Shown here: one piece after another, positions 16,329 through 25,294 of the stretch | Layout of the letters: every line of letters starts with the position of its first letter | Numbering within the stretch: position 1 is the stretch's first letter | Source of the DNA: an uncultured Bacteroidales bacterium | Lineage (GTDB): Bacteria; Bacteroidota; Bacteroidia; Bacteroidales; Muribaculaceae | Direction of reading: 5' to 3' | NCBI GenBank assembly: GCA_900544535.1 | Contig: UQVH01000020.1 | Location: forward strand, 1-54,917 | DNA length: 54,917 bases | Program-made: the position numbers and the translations under genes | Notes under the pieces: model-generated | The model's input: the letters and a program-made list of their open reading frames with translations, nothing else | What the model was told of the DNA's origin: nothing | Database searches by the model: none

Positions 16329-16360
16329 TTTGCGAATAATCAAACAATATGCTACTTTTG
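16329..16360 (+). promoter_or_regulatory. Promoter of the amt-gltB-gltD operon
   Basis: TTTG (16329-16332), a 20-base spacer and TACTTTTG (16353-16360) match the Bacteroidota pattern. The predicted start near 16367 leaves a leader of about 60 bases before the ATG at 16427. Confidence 0.75.
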
Positions 16361-16426
16361 CAAAGTCTGAAAGGATTTTTAAGATTGTTTTTTTGATTCG
16401 ACACATTCAAGTAATTCGTCAAAGGT

Positions 16427-17845
16427 ATGATTTCAAAAGGTAAAAAAGTCAACATCGGTTGGCTATCGGTTTTGGTCGCATTGATTGCGGCAAGTGTCAT
16501 CGGTCTGCGTACAGAAGTTTCCGACAATCTCTTCAATCTTCCTGGAGATCATCTCTGGGCCAATGTGGCATGGATGATCACAGCTACTATTTTCGTACTG
16601 ATGATGACACCTGGCCTTTCATTTTTCTACGGCGGTATGGTAAGGCCGAAAAACGTCATCTCAACCATGCTCCAGAGTTTTATCGTCATGGGTTTTGTCA
16701 GTGTGATCTGGGTCATCTTCGGTTTCGGCCTCGCATTCGGCGATGACATAGGCCATGTGATCGGCAATCCTACTGATTTCTTCATGATGAAAAATGTAGG
16801 TGTCGGGAATGTCACCGATGTGAAGACCGACCTGTCTCAGATCGGCCTCGTCACGACGACAATTCCGCTTGCTCTATTCGCATTGTTTCAGATGAAATTC
16901 GCCATCATCACACCGTCACTCATTACCGGTGCTTTTGCTGAGAGAGTCCATTTTTCAGGCTACCTGCTGTTCATGGTACTATGGACGATAGTGGTTTATT
17001 GCCCGCTGGCTCATTGCACCTGGCATCCTGAAGGACTGTTCGGCATGATGCACGTACATGACTATGCAGGAGGAATCGTCGTCCATGCCGCGTCCGGCAT
17101 TGCCGCTTTGGCCGGAGCCATGTTCCTCGGCCGGCGCAAACAGGTCGCAGGCGAAAGCAGCAAACCGGCCAACGTTCCTTTTGTCCTCCTCGGAGCCGCA
17201 TTGCTCTGGTTAGGCTGGTTCGGATTCAACGGCGGAAGTTCATTGGCAGCCGACGGAATAGCTGTATCGGCCTTTCTCAATACCAATACGGCAGCCGCTG
17301 TCGCAATGGTAGGCTGGATAGCACTCGACGCCCTGCGCGGCCACAAGCCGTCGGCAATGGGTGCAGCCATCGGCGCTGTCGTCGGACTGGTAGCCATCAC
17401 GCCTTGTGCCGGATGGGTTTCTCTGGGTCAGAGTGTGTTCATCGCTTTGTTCATAACCGTATGCTGCAACATGGCCGTGGCATGGAAGGGTTACAGCAAC
17501 CTCCTTGATGACGCTCTCGATGTGTTCCCTACCCACGGACTCGGAGGCATCATCGGCACAGTGCTCACAGGCATTTTTGCCTACGACTTCTTTGCCAAAA
17601 GCGACCCTGACATGATTTCACGCGGAGAATTTTTCTGGAACCACATACTGGTACTTGGCCTGGTATTCATCTACACTTTCACCATGAGCTACGGTCTCTA
17701 CTGGCTCACCGACAAAGTGACTCCAATGAGAGTTTCAGGCTGGAACGAACGTCTCGGACTCGATGCTTCGCAGCATGGTGAAGAGTATGCCACCGAAAGC
17801 CTTCCATCAGACAATGACTGGTTGAAGAGTGTGGAGGAAAATTAA
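16427..17845 (+). CDS. amt: Ammonium transporter
   Basis: The 472-aa Amt/MEP-family channel moves ammonium (as NH3 or NH4+) across the inner membrane. The sequence shows about eleven hydrophobic segments and the hallmark motifs FFYGGMVR, the ammonium-selective region, and the pore twin histidines His220 (GGIVVHAASG) and His370 (FPTHGLGGI). The N-terminus holds one hydrophobic stretch that may be a signal or first helix. It is followed after eight bases by gltB, so uptake and assimilation are made together. No glnK/glnB PII gene is adjacent, unlike in many bacteria. Two palindromes in front of the promoter suggest nitrogen-responsive control. Confidence 0.95.
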   Translation: MISKGKKVNIGWLSVLVALIAASVIGLRTEVSDNLFNLPGDHLWANVAWMITATIFVLMMTPGLSFFYGGMVRPKNVISTMLQSFIVMGFVSVIWVIFGFGLAFGDDIGHVIGNPTDFFMMKNVGVGNVTDVKTDLSQIGLVTTTIPLALFALFQMKFAIITPSLITGAFAERVHFSGYLLFMVLWTIVVYCPLAHCTWHPEGLFGMMHVHDYAGGIVVHAASGIAALAGAMFLGRRKQVAGESSKPANVPFVLLGAALLWLGWFGFNGGSSLAADGIAVSAFLNTNTAAAVAMVGWIALDALRGHKPSAMGAAIGAVVGLVAITPCAGWVSLGQSVFIALFITVCCNMAVAWKGYSNLLDDALDVFPTHGLGGIIGTVLTGIFAYDFFAKSDPDMISRGEFFWNHILVLGLVFIYTFTMSYGLYWLTDKVTPMRVSGWNERLGLDASQHGEEYATESLPSDNDWLKSVEEN

Positions 17846-17853
17846 ATTCATAC

Positions 17854-20800
17854 ATGAACGCTTACCATATAAAATATATGCAAAATATGATTAAAACCGC
17901 AGAAGGACTCTACGATCCGCGTTTCGAACATGATGCCTGCGGAGTAGGCCTTCTGGTCAATGTTAGGGGTATCAAGTCACACCAGCTTGTAGAAAAAGGA
18001 CTCCAGGTACTTGAGCACATGGTACATCGCGGAGCTGAAGGCGCCGACCCGAAAACCGGCGACGGAGCAGGCATAATGGTGCAGGTTCCGCACGAGTTCA
18101 TACTATTGCAGGGAATCCCTGTCCCTGAAAAAGGTCGTTACGGAACTGGGCTTGTATTCATGCCGCACGACGAGGATTCGCGTCAGATCATCCTTGGAAT
18201 CATCGAACGCGAAGCCATTGATCTTGGGCTCAAACTAATTGCTGTCCGCGATGTCCCCACCAACAATGAACAGCTCGGATCGGTGGCACGCGCCGCGGAA
18301 CCGGTCATCAAGCAGATATTCGTCTCCGACGAGGAGAGCGACGAGCCCGTTGAACTGCGCCTCTATCTGTTGCGTCGGGCTGTGGAAAACAAAGTCCGTT
18401 CAATGTCGCTTGAGGGCAAGGATGATTTCTACATTGTATCCCTCTCATCACGCATCATCATCTACAAAGGGATGCTGTCGAGCCTCCAGCTGCGCTACTA
18501 CTATCCCGACCTGATGAATCCGCGCTTCACCACGGCTATGGCTCTCGTACATTCACGTTTCAGCACCAATACTTTCCCCACCTGGTCACTTGCACAGCCG
18601 TTCAGAATGCTCGGACACAATGGAGAGATCAATACAATTCAGGGGAACCGCCTGTGGATGAAAGCCCGCGAATGTATGCTGAAACCGGAAACTTTCGGTG
18701 GCCGTAACATGACACCGATCGTGCAGCCGGGCATGAGTGATTCGGCCTCACTCGACAATGTGCTGGAATTTTTCGTTATGGCCGGAATGAGTCTGCCGCG
18801 CGCGCTCGCCATGCTGATTCCGGAATCATTCAACGATAAGAACCCTATATCTCCGGAACTGAAAGCGTTCTATGAATACAACTCCATCCTGATGGAAGCT
18901 TGGGACGGCCCCGCCGCCCTGCTTTTCAGCGACGGTCGTTATGCCGGCGGGATGCTCGACCGCAACGGTCTGCGTCCGGCGCGCTATCTCATTACCAAAA
19001 ACGACACGGTCGTACTTGCATCCGAAATGGGTGTCCTCCCCTTCGAAGCCTCGGAGGTAAAGGAAAAAGGGCGCCTGCGTCCCGGCAAAATGCTGATGAT
19101 CGACATGGAGGAAGGCAAGATCTATCACGACGCAGAGCTTAAGGAAGCTCTGGCATCGGAATTCCCTTACCGCGACTGGCTTTCACGCAACCGCATCAAT
19201 CTCGACAATATCAGTTCAGGGCGTAAAGTGGAAAATACGGTAACGGATTTCCGCCGTATGCTCCACACTTTCCTCTATAACCGTGAAGAAGTGGAGAAAA
19301 TCATCACTCCGATGCTTACGGACGCAAAAGAACCGGTCAATTCAATGGGCAAGGACACTCCCTTAGCTGTTTTTTCGGATGAACCACAATTGTTGTTCAA
19401 CTATTTCAGGCAGCATTTTGCACAGGTGACCAATCCGGCCATCGACCCGCTGCGCGAAGAACTTGTCATGAGTCTCGACAGCTATATCGGAGCCGTGAAA
19501 CTCAATCTTCTTGATCCGTCACCGGAACTTTGCAAAATGGTGTTGCTCAAACGACCGATCATAACCAACCGTGAGCTGGATCTGCTCTGCAATCTGCGCT
19601 ACAAGGGCTTCAACACACGCAAACTCTCGATGACTTTTCCGGTCGCGGAAGGACATGAAGGTCTTGTAAAGGCCATCGAGCGCCTGTGCCGTGAAGCGGA
19701 AGAAGCCGTTGACGAAGGCTGCAACTATGTAGTGCTCTCAGACCGTGGTGTGGACAGCAAAAACGCACCTGTCCCTTCACTTCTGGCCACTTCTGCAGTA
19801 CATCATCACCTGATTGATCGCAAGAAACGCATCCAGACGGCGCTTATCATCGAAACCGCCGATGCCCGCGAGGTGATGCACTTCGCGCTGCTGAGCGGCT
19901 ATGGCGCCAGCGCCATCAACCCCTATCTCGCATTTGCCGTGATCGACGACCTTGTAAAGCGTCATGACATCCAGCTCGACTTCGACACCGCCGCGAAGAA
20001 CTATATCAAGGCTGTCGACAAAGGTCTGCTGAAAGTCATGTCAAAAATGGGTATCTCAACCATCACAAGCTACAAGGGCGCGCAGCTGTTTGAGGCAGTC
20101 GGTCTTTCAGAGGGGCTGTGCATGGAATATTTCGGCAATACCGTCAGTAAAATCGGCGGCGTGGACATCGAACTGCTCACGCGCGACATCGCCGGTGCTC
20201 ACCTCGAGGCATTCTCGGAAGATTTCGACACAGAAAGCCCCCTGCCCTTTATCGGACAGTATGCGTTCCGCAAAGACGGCGAAAGTCACGCATGGAATCC
20301 CGAAACGATTGCCACGCTCCAGCTTGCGACACGCCTCGGAAGCTATAAGAAATTCAAGGAGTTCACATCGCTGGTCGACAACAAGCCCAAACCTATATTC
20401 ATCCGCGATTTCCTCGACTTCCGCAGAGGCGAACCTATTCCGGTTGACGAAGTCGAGCCGGAAGAGGCGATCATGAAACGTTTCGTCACCGGCGCCATGA
20501 GTTTCGGCTCGATCAGTCGTGAGGCCCACGAGGCATTGGGCATAGCCATGAACGCAATCGGCGCACGAAGCAATACCGGTGAGGGTGGCGAAGATCCCGA
20601 ACGTTTCACTCCGCGTGCCGACGGTTCTTCTGCCCGCTCAGCGATCAAGCAGGTCGCCTCAGGCCGCTTCGGTGTGACGACGGAATATCTTGTCAATGCC
20701 GACGAAATACAGATCAAGGTCGCCCAAGGTGCAAAGCCTGGCGAAGGGGGCCAGCTGCCCGGATTCAAGGTTGACAAGATCATTGCCAAAACCCGCCACT

Positions 20801-22386
20801 CGATTCCCGGTATCTCACTCATCTCTCCACCTCCTCATCATGACATCTATTCAATCGAAGACCTTGCACAACTGATATTCGATCTCAAGAATGTCAATCC
20901 CGCAGCCAAAGTCAGCGTGAAACTCGTATCCGAGAGCGGTGTCGGCACCATTGCCGCCGGTGTGGCCAAAGCGAAGAGCGACCTCATCACCATCAGCGGC
21001 AGCGACGGCGGCACGGGAGCATCTCCGGCCAGCTCTATCCGCTATGCCGGTGTGCCGGTAGAAATCGGTCTGGCAGAAACCCAGCAGACTCTTGTCATAA
21101 ACAATCTGCGCGGTCAGGTAAAGCTTCAGGCGGACGGTCAGCTCAAAAGTGCCCGCGATGTCATAATCATGGCCATGCTCGGAGCCGAAGAATATGGCTT
21201 CGCGACAAGTGCGCTGATCGTGCTCGGATGTGTCATGATGCGCAAATGCCACAAAAACACCTGTCCGGTCGGAGTGGCAACACAGAACGAAGAACTGCGC
21301 AAACGTTTTACCGGACGGTCGGAATATGTGATCAACTTCTTCCGCTTCCTTGCCCGCGAGATCCGCGAGACAATGGCTGAGATCGGTGTCAGAAAACTCG
21401 ACGACATCATTGGCCGCGCTGACCTGCTGTTTGTAAAGGAAGGAATGGAGAGAGAAAAAACAGGCGGTCTTGATTTCAGCCGACTACTGCATATGCCTGC
21501 CGAGACACAGACAAACGCCATCATCAATGTGATAGCGCAGAAGCATGACATCGACCATGTGCTCGACCGCGAGATCATCAGCCGCAGCTATCCGGCAATA
21601 GAGTCAGGAATGCCTGTCGAACTCGAATTTCCGATCTGCAATACAGACCGCTCGGTCGGAGCAATGCTTTCTGGTGTCATCGCAAAGAAATTCGGTGACA
21701 GCGGTCTGCCTGACAATACAATCAACTGCACGTTCAAAGGTGCGGCGGGTCAAAGTTTCGGCGCATTTCTCGCCCACGGCATAACGTTCCGCTTGGAAGG
21801 TGATGCCAACGACTATGTAGGCAAAGGCCTTTCCGGAGGCAAAATCGTCATTGTCCCACCGCAGGGATCGACCTTCAGCCCGGAAGCCAATATCATCGCC
21901 GGCAATACGATTCTCTACGGTGCCACTTCGGGCGAGATCTATATCAACGGCCGTGTAGGTGAGCGTTTCTGCGTCAGGAACTCCGGCGCGACAGCGGTGG
22001 TGGAAGGCGTGGGAGACCATTGTTGCGAATACATGACCGGAGGCCGCACTGTGGTGCTCGGTTCCACCGGACGAAACTTCGCGGCAGGTATGAGTGGCGG
22101 CATCGCCTATGTGTGGAACCCGGACGGAGACTTTGACTATTTCTGCAACATGGAAATGGTTGAACTCTCGCTGATCGAGGAGATGGCCGACAACCGCGAG
22201 CTCTACAAGCTGATCAGCAACCACTACCGCCACACCCACAGCCCGCTCGCAGGCGCGATGCTGAATGACTGGGACAACTATGTGGGCCAATTCATAAAGG
22301 TGATTCCGATTGAATACAAAAAAGTGCTTCATGACGAGAAAGTCGCCAGCCTTGAACGTCGCATCGCCTCAATGCAGATGGACTGA
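17854..22386 (+). CDS. gltB: Glutamate synthase, large subunit
   Basis: GltB takes the amide group of glutamine and with 2-oxoglutarate makes glutamate. The 1510-aa protein has the N-terminal glutamine amidotransferase domain with the nucleophile Cys29 in HDACGVG (about residues 29-430), the central domain, the FMN-binding synthase domain (SGSDGGTGASP, about residues 860-1230) with the Fe-S cysteines in CVMMRKCHKNTCPVG, and the C-terminal beta-helix domain (GAAGQSFGAF onward). The residues before Cys29 would be a propeptide, removed to expose the N-terminal cysteine; ATGs at codons 9 and 12 are alternative starts. It is cotranscribed with amt and gltD. Confidence 0.96.
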   Translation: MNAYHIKYMQNMIKTAEGLYDPRFEHDACGVGLLVNVRGIKSHQLVEKGLQVLEHMVHRGAEGADPKTGDGAGIMVQVPHEFILLQGIPVPEKGRYGTGLVFMPHDEDSRQIILGIIEREAIDLGLKLIAVRDVPTNNEQLGSVARAAEPVIKQIFVSDEESDEPVELRLYLLRRAVENKVRSMSLEGKDDFYIVSLSSRIIIYKGMLSSLQLRYYYPDLMNPRFTTAMALVHSRFSTNTFPTWSLAQPFRMLGHNGEINTIQGNRLWMKARECMLKPETFGGRNMTPIVQPGMSDSASLDNVLEFFVMAGMSLPRALAMLIPESFNDKNPISPELKAFYEYNSILMEAWDGPAALLFSDGRYAGGMLDRNGLRPARYLITKNDTVVLASEMGVLPFEASEVKEKGRLRPGKMLMIDMEEGKIYHDAELKEALASEFPYRDWLSRNRINLDNISSGRKVENTVTDFRRMLHTFLYNREEVEKIITPMLTDAKEPVNSMGKDTPLAVFSDEPQLLFNYFRQHFAQVTNPAIDPLREELVMSLDSYIGAVKLNLLDPSPELCKMVLLKRPIITNRELDLLCNLRYKGFNTRKLSMTFPVAEGHEGLVKAIERLCREAEEAVDEGCNYVVLSDRGVDSKNAPVPSLLATSAVHHHLIDRKKRIQTALIIETADAREVMHFALLSGYGASAINPYLAFAVIDDLVKRHDIQLDFDTAAKNYIKAVDKGLLKVMSKMGISTITSYKGAQLFEAVGLSEGLCMEYFGNTVSKIGGVDIELLTRDIAGAHLEAFSEDFDTESPLPFIGQYAFRKDGESHAWNPETIATLQLATRLGSYKKFKEFTSLVDNKPKPIFIRDFLDFRRGEPIPVDEVEPEEAIMKRFVTGAMSFGSISREAHEALGIAMNAIGARSNTGEGGEDPERFTPRADGSSARSAIKQVASGRFGVTTEYLVNADEIQIKVAQGAKPGEGGQLPGFKVDKIIAKTRHSIPGISLISPPPHHDIYSIEDLAQLIFDLKNVNPAAKVSVKLVSESGVGTIAAGVAKAKSDLITISGSDGGTGASPASSIRYAGVPVEIGLAETQQTLVINNLRGQVKLQADGQLKSARDVIIMAMLGAEEYGFATSALIVLGCVMMRKCHKNTCPVGVATQNEELRKRFTGRSEYVINFFRFLAREIRETMAEIGVRKLDDIIGRADLLFVKEGMEREKTGGLDFSRLLHMPAETQTNAIINVIAQKHDIDHVLDREIISRSYPAIESGMPVELEFPICNTDRSVGAMLSGVIAKKFGDSGLPDNTINCTFKGAAGQSFGAFLAHGITFRLEGDANDYVGKGLSGGKIVIVPPQGSTFSPEANIIAGNTILYGATSGEIYINGRVGERFCVRNSGATAVVEGVGDHCCEYMTGGRTVVLGSTGRNFAAGMSGGIAYVWNPDGDFDYFCNMEMVELSLIEEMADNRELYKLISNHYRHTHSPLAGAMLNDWDNYVGQFIKVIPIEYKKVLHDEKVASLERRIASMQMD

Positions 22387-22430
22387 TCATTGATCTTACC
22401 TATTACTTAACCTACTCAAAAGACAAAAAG

Positions 22431-23858
22431 ATGGGAAATCCCACAGCATTTCTGAATATACCGCGTAAGGAAGCCGGATACAGACCGGTTCACGACCGCG
22501 TCAATGACTACGGGGAAGTCGAACAGACACTCAACACGGAGGACCGCCGCCTTCAGGCATCGCGCTGTATGGAGTGCGGAGTGCCTTTCTGCCACTGGAG
22601 CTGTCCGTTGGGCAACCGACAGCCGGAATGGCAGGACCGGCTCTACAAGAATGACATCAAAGGTGCATATGAGCTACTGACCATGACCGATGATTTTCCG
22701 GAATTCACCGGCCGAGTCTGCCCGGCTCTCTGCGAAAAAGGATGTGTGCTCAACAAGCAGCATGAGCCTGTCACTATCCGCGAAAATGAGGCAGCAATCG
22801 TTGAACGCGCCTTTGCAGAAGGCTATGTCACCGCACGTCCTCCTAAAAAGCGGACAGGACGGCGCGTCGCGGTAATCGGTTCCGGTCCGGCCGGACTTGC
22901 ATGTGCCAATCAGCTCAACCGCAAGGGACACACTGTCACGGTTTTCGAGAAAAACGAAAAGCCCGGCGGTCTGTTGCGCTTCGGCATTCCGGACTTCAAG
23001 CTCAACAAAAGCATCATCGACCGCCGTCTGGCTCTCATGGAAGAAGAAGGTGTTGAATTCCGCTGTGGGGTCAGAATCGGCAGCGACATTGCGATCGAGG
23101 ATCTGCTCAAGGAGTTTGATGCCGTCTGTCTGGCAATGGGAGCGGAAGTGGCCCGTGATCTGAAAGTCGAAGGCCGAGACCTGAAAGGTGTGCATCTCGC
23201 GCTCGAACTTCTCCAACAGCAGAACAGAGTAAATGCCGGAACAGAAATCAGCCGCGAGGAACGCATTTCGGCCAAAGGAAAGAATGTGCTTGTGATCGGC
23301 GGCGGCGATACCGGAAGCGACTGCGTAGGCACCGCCCACCGGCAGGGGGCTGTTTCAGTCACACAGATTGAAATCATGCCCAAACCGCCGGTCGGCGACA
23401 ACCCTGCCACTCCCTGGCCCTACTGGCCCGTAGTCCTGAAAACTTCAAGCTCGCATCTTGAAGGATGTGACCGCAGATGGCTGCTTGACACTCGCAAATT
23501 CGTTGCCGACGACAAGGGCCGTGTCAAAGAAGTTGAAGTGGAAGAAGTCGAATGGGAAAAAGATCCGGAAACAGGACGTATGAACCTCATCCACACAGGC
23601 AGGAAAGATACGATCAAAGCCGAGCTTGTCCTTTTGGCTATGGGCTTCACCAATCCCGTCGCTGAAGGAATCATCGACACTCTCGGGCTTGACAAAGATG
23701 CCCGCGGAAATGTCAAGACCTCCGAGAACGGCCAATCGAGCTACGAGAAAGTTTTCGCCGCCGGAGACGTGGCAACCGGAGCCTCGCTCGTTGTCCGCTG
23801 CATCGCTTCCGGACGCAATGCGGCAAAAGGGATCGACGCGTATCTCAAAAATAAATAA
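22431..23858 (+). CDS. gltD: Glutamate synthase, small subunit
   Basis: GltD passes electrons from NAD(P)H through FAD and Fe-S clusters to GltB. The 475-aa protein has N-terminal cysteine motifs (CMECGVPFCHWSCPLG and CPALCEKGCVL), the FAD-binding GSGPAGLACA (about residue 151), the second nucleotide-binding GGGDTGSDC (about residue 288), and a C-terminal AAGDVATGASLVV segment. Length is as expected. It starts 44 bases after gltB and is the last gene of the operon, closed by a strong terminator. Confidence 0.96.
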   Translation: MGNPTAFLNIPRKEAGYRPVHDRVNDYGEVEQTLNTEDRRLQASRCMECGVPFCHWSCPLGNRQPEWQDRLYKNDIKGAYELLTMTDDFPEFTGRVCPALCEKGCVLNKQHEPVTIRENEAAIVERAFAEGYVTARPPKKRTGRRVAVIGSGPAGLACANQLNRKGHTVTVFEKNEKPGGLLRFGIPDFKLNKSIIDRRLALMEEEGVEFRCGVRIGSDIAIEDLLKEFDAVCLAMGAEVARDLKVEGRDLKGVHLALELLQQQNRVNAGTEISREERISAKGKNVLVIGGGDTGSDCVGTAHRQGAVSVTQIEIMPKPPVGDNPATPWPYWPVVLKTSSSHLEGCDRRWLLDTRKFVADDKGRVKEVEVEEVEWEKDPETGRMNLIHTGRKDTIKAELVLLAMGFTNPVAEGIIDTLGLDKDARGNVKTSENGQSSYEKVFAAGDVATGASLVVRCIASGRNAAKGIDAYLKNK

Positions 23859-23881
23859 TTCTATCTATAAAAACGACACGC

Positions 23882-23920
23882 AAAGAGGCGTCCACATGAT
23901 TCAACTGTGGGCGCCTCTTT
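23882..23920. terminator. Bidirectional terminator between gltD and folA
   Basis: AAAGAGGCGTCCACA (23882-23896) pairs with TGTGGGCGCCTCTTT (23906-23920) with one G-T position and a nine-base loop; the A and T ends allow action for both convergent genes. Confidence 0.85.
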
Positions 23921-23940
23921 ATATTGTTTGATTATTTGTT

Positions 23941-24480
23941 TCAGATCCTTGTCAATGTCAGGAATGTGTAGCTTACGCCGGACAGCGGATCAGTATGCGG
24001 CCATTCAAGAGATTCGATTTCGAATGGTCTGTCACCATTGTCATCATCCTGAATCTTCCATTCAGAAGATGTCAGTAGCGGGAAATGGGTATCGGCATCC
24101 GGCGCGAGCGCGTCTATCAGAGTCAGTTCTATCCTGTCGGCCAACGGAAGAGCCTGCCGGTAAACCTCTCCCCCGCCTATGATATAAGGGTTCGGGCTAT
24201 CGCCGCCACATAAAGCTAATGCGTCGTCAAGCGACGTCGCAGTTTCTATGCCTTGGGCTGTGTAAGCCGGATTGCGCGTCACAACGATATTCCGACGGCC
24301 CGGAAGAGCACCTTTAGGGAAAGACTCGAATGTGCGGCGCCCCATAATGATCGGATGGCCCATCGTCAGCGCCTTGAAACGTTTAAGGTCGTCGCTGATA
24401 TGATAAAGGAGATCTCCGCTGCGGCCTATGGCGAAATCGCGTGTACAAGCCACAATGATTGTCGGTGCGATTGATGTCAT
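23941..24480 (-). CDS. folA: Dihydrofolate reductase
   Basis: FolA reduces dihydrofolate to tetrahydrofolate with NADPH. The 179-aa protein shows the family landmarks IVACTRDFAIGRSGDLLYHI, ALTMGHPIIMGRRTFES, RRNIVVTRNP, and IIGGGEVYRQALPLADR. Glu or Asp at the catalytic position corresponds to Asp30 region (ISDDLKRFK). Its ATG overlaps the thyA stop as ATGA, so the two are translated together; thymidylate synthase produces the dihydrofolate that this enzyme recycles. It is the last gene of a long minus-strand operon. Confidence 0.95.
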   Translation of the reverse strand: MTSIAPTIIVACTRDFAIGRSGDLLYHISDDLKRFKALTMGHPIIMGRRTFESFPKGALPGRRNIVVTRNPAYTAQGIETATSLDDALALCGGDSPNPYIIGGGEVYRQALPLADRIELTLIDALAPDADTHFPLLTSSEWKIQDDDNGDRPFEIESLEWPHTDPLSGVSYTFLTLTRI

Positions 24481-25271
24481 ACGGCTACCGTTGCTTTGAT
24501 ATGAGGCTGCGCCTCATAGTCTTCAAGTTGAAAATCCTCGTATTTGAAATCAAAGATATCTTTCACATCGGGATTGAGACGCATACGCGGCAACCGACCG
24601 GGAGTACGCTGGAGCTGGGTTTTCACCTGCTCGAAATGGTTGTGATAGATATGTGTGTCACCGAGGGTGTGAATAAATTCGCCGGGCTTCAACCCAGTCA
24701 CCTGAGCCACCATCATCAGTAGAAGTGCATATGAAGCGATATTGAAAGGTACTCCGAGGAAGCAGTCGGCGCTACGCTGGTAAAGCATCAGCGAAAGTCG
24801 TCCGTCGGCCACATAGAACTGAAACAACAGATGACAGGGAGGAAGAGCCATGTCAGGGAGGGCTGCCACGTTCCACGCACTCACTATGATGCGGCGTGAT
24901 TCGGGATTCTCCTTGATCGTGCGTATTACCTCGGAGATCTGATCAATGTGGCCGCCATTGTAGTCGGGCCATGAACGCCACTGCGAGCCATAGACAGGGC
25001 CGAGTTCGCCGTCGGCATCGGCCCACTCGTTCCAGATGCGCACTCCGTTTTCCTGAAGATAACGGACATTGGTATCGCCTTTAAGGAACCAAAGCAGCTC
25101 ATAGATGATCGACTTGAGATGCAGTTTCTTTGTCGTCAGCAAGGGAAAACCGTCGCTGAGGTCAAAACGCATCTGATAGCCAAATATGCTTCGGGTGCCG
25201 GTTCCTGTACGGTCACCGCGATCGACACCTTCAGTCATTATCTTGTTGAGCAGATCGAGATATTGTTTCAT
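24477..25271 (-). CDS. thyA: Thymidylate synthase
   Basis: ThyA methylates dUMP to dTMP using methylene-tetrahydrofolate. Starting at the ATG at 25271 gives exactly 264 residues, the E. coli length, with the catalytic Cys146 in ALPPCHLLFQF, the N-terminal DRTGTGTRSIFG, and the C-terminal IKATVAV end. The frame is open further upstream, but that extension has no family likeness. It lies 23 bases after the polyferredoxin gene, within the porV-folA operon, and overlaps folA by four bases. Confidence 0.96.
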   Translation of the reverse strand: MKQYLDLLNKIMTEGVDRGDRTGTGTRSIFGYQMRFDLSDGFPLLTTKKLHLKSIIYELLWFLKGDTNVRYLQENGVRIWNEWADADGELGPVYGSQWRSWPDYNGGHIDQISEVIRTIKENPESRRIIVSAWNVAALPDMALPPCHLLFQFYVADGRLSLMLYQRSADCFLGVPFNIASYALLLMMVAQVTGLKPGEFIHTLGDTHIYHNHFEQVKTQLQRTPGRLPRMRLNPDVKDIFDFKYEDFQLEDYEAQPHIKATVAV

Positions 25272-25294
25272 AAAATTGAAATTTGATTTTATTC

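Noticed and set aside
21604..22332. 242-codon minus-strand frame opposite gltB
   Set aside because: Antisense shadow of the beta-helix domain; no supporting signal.
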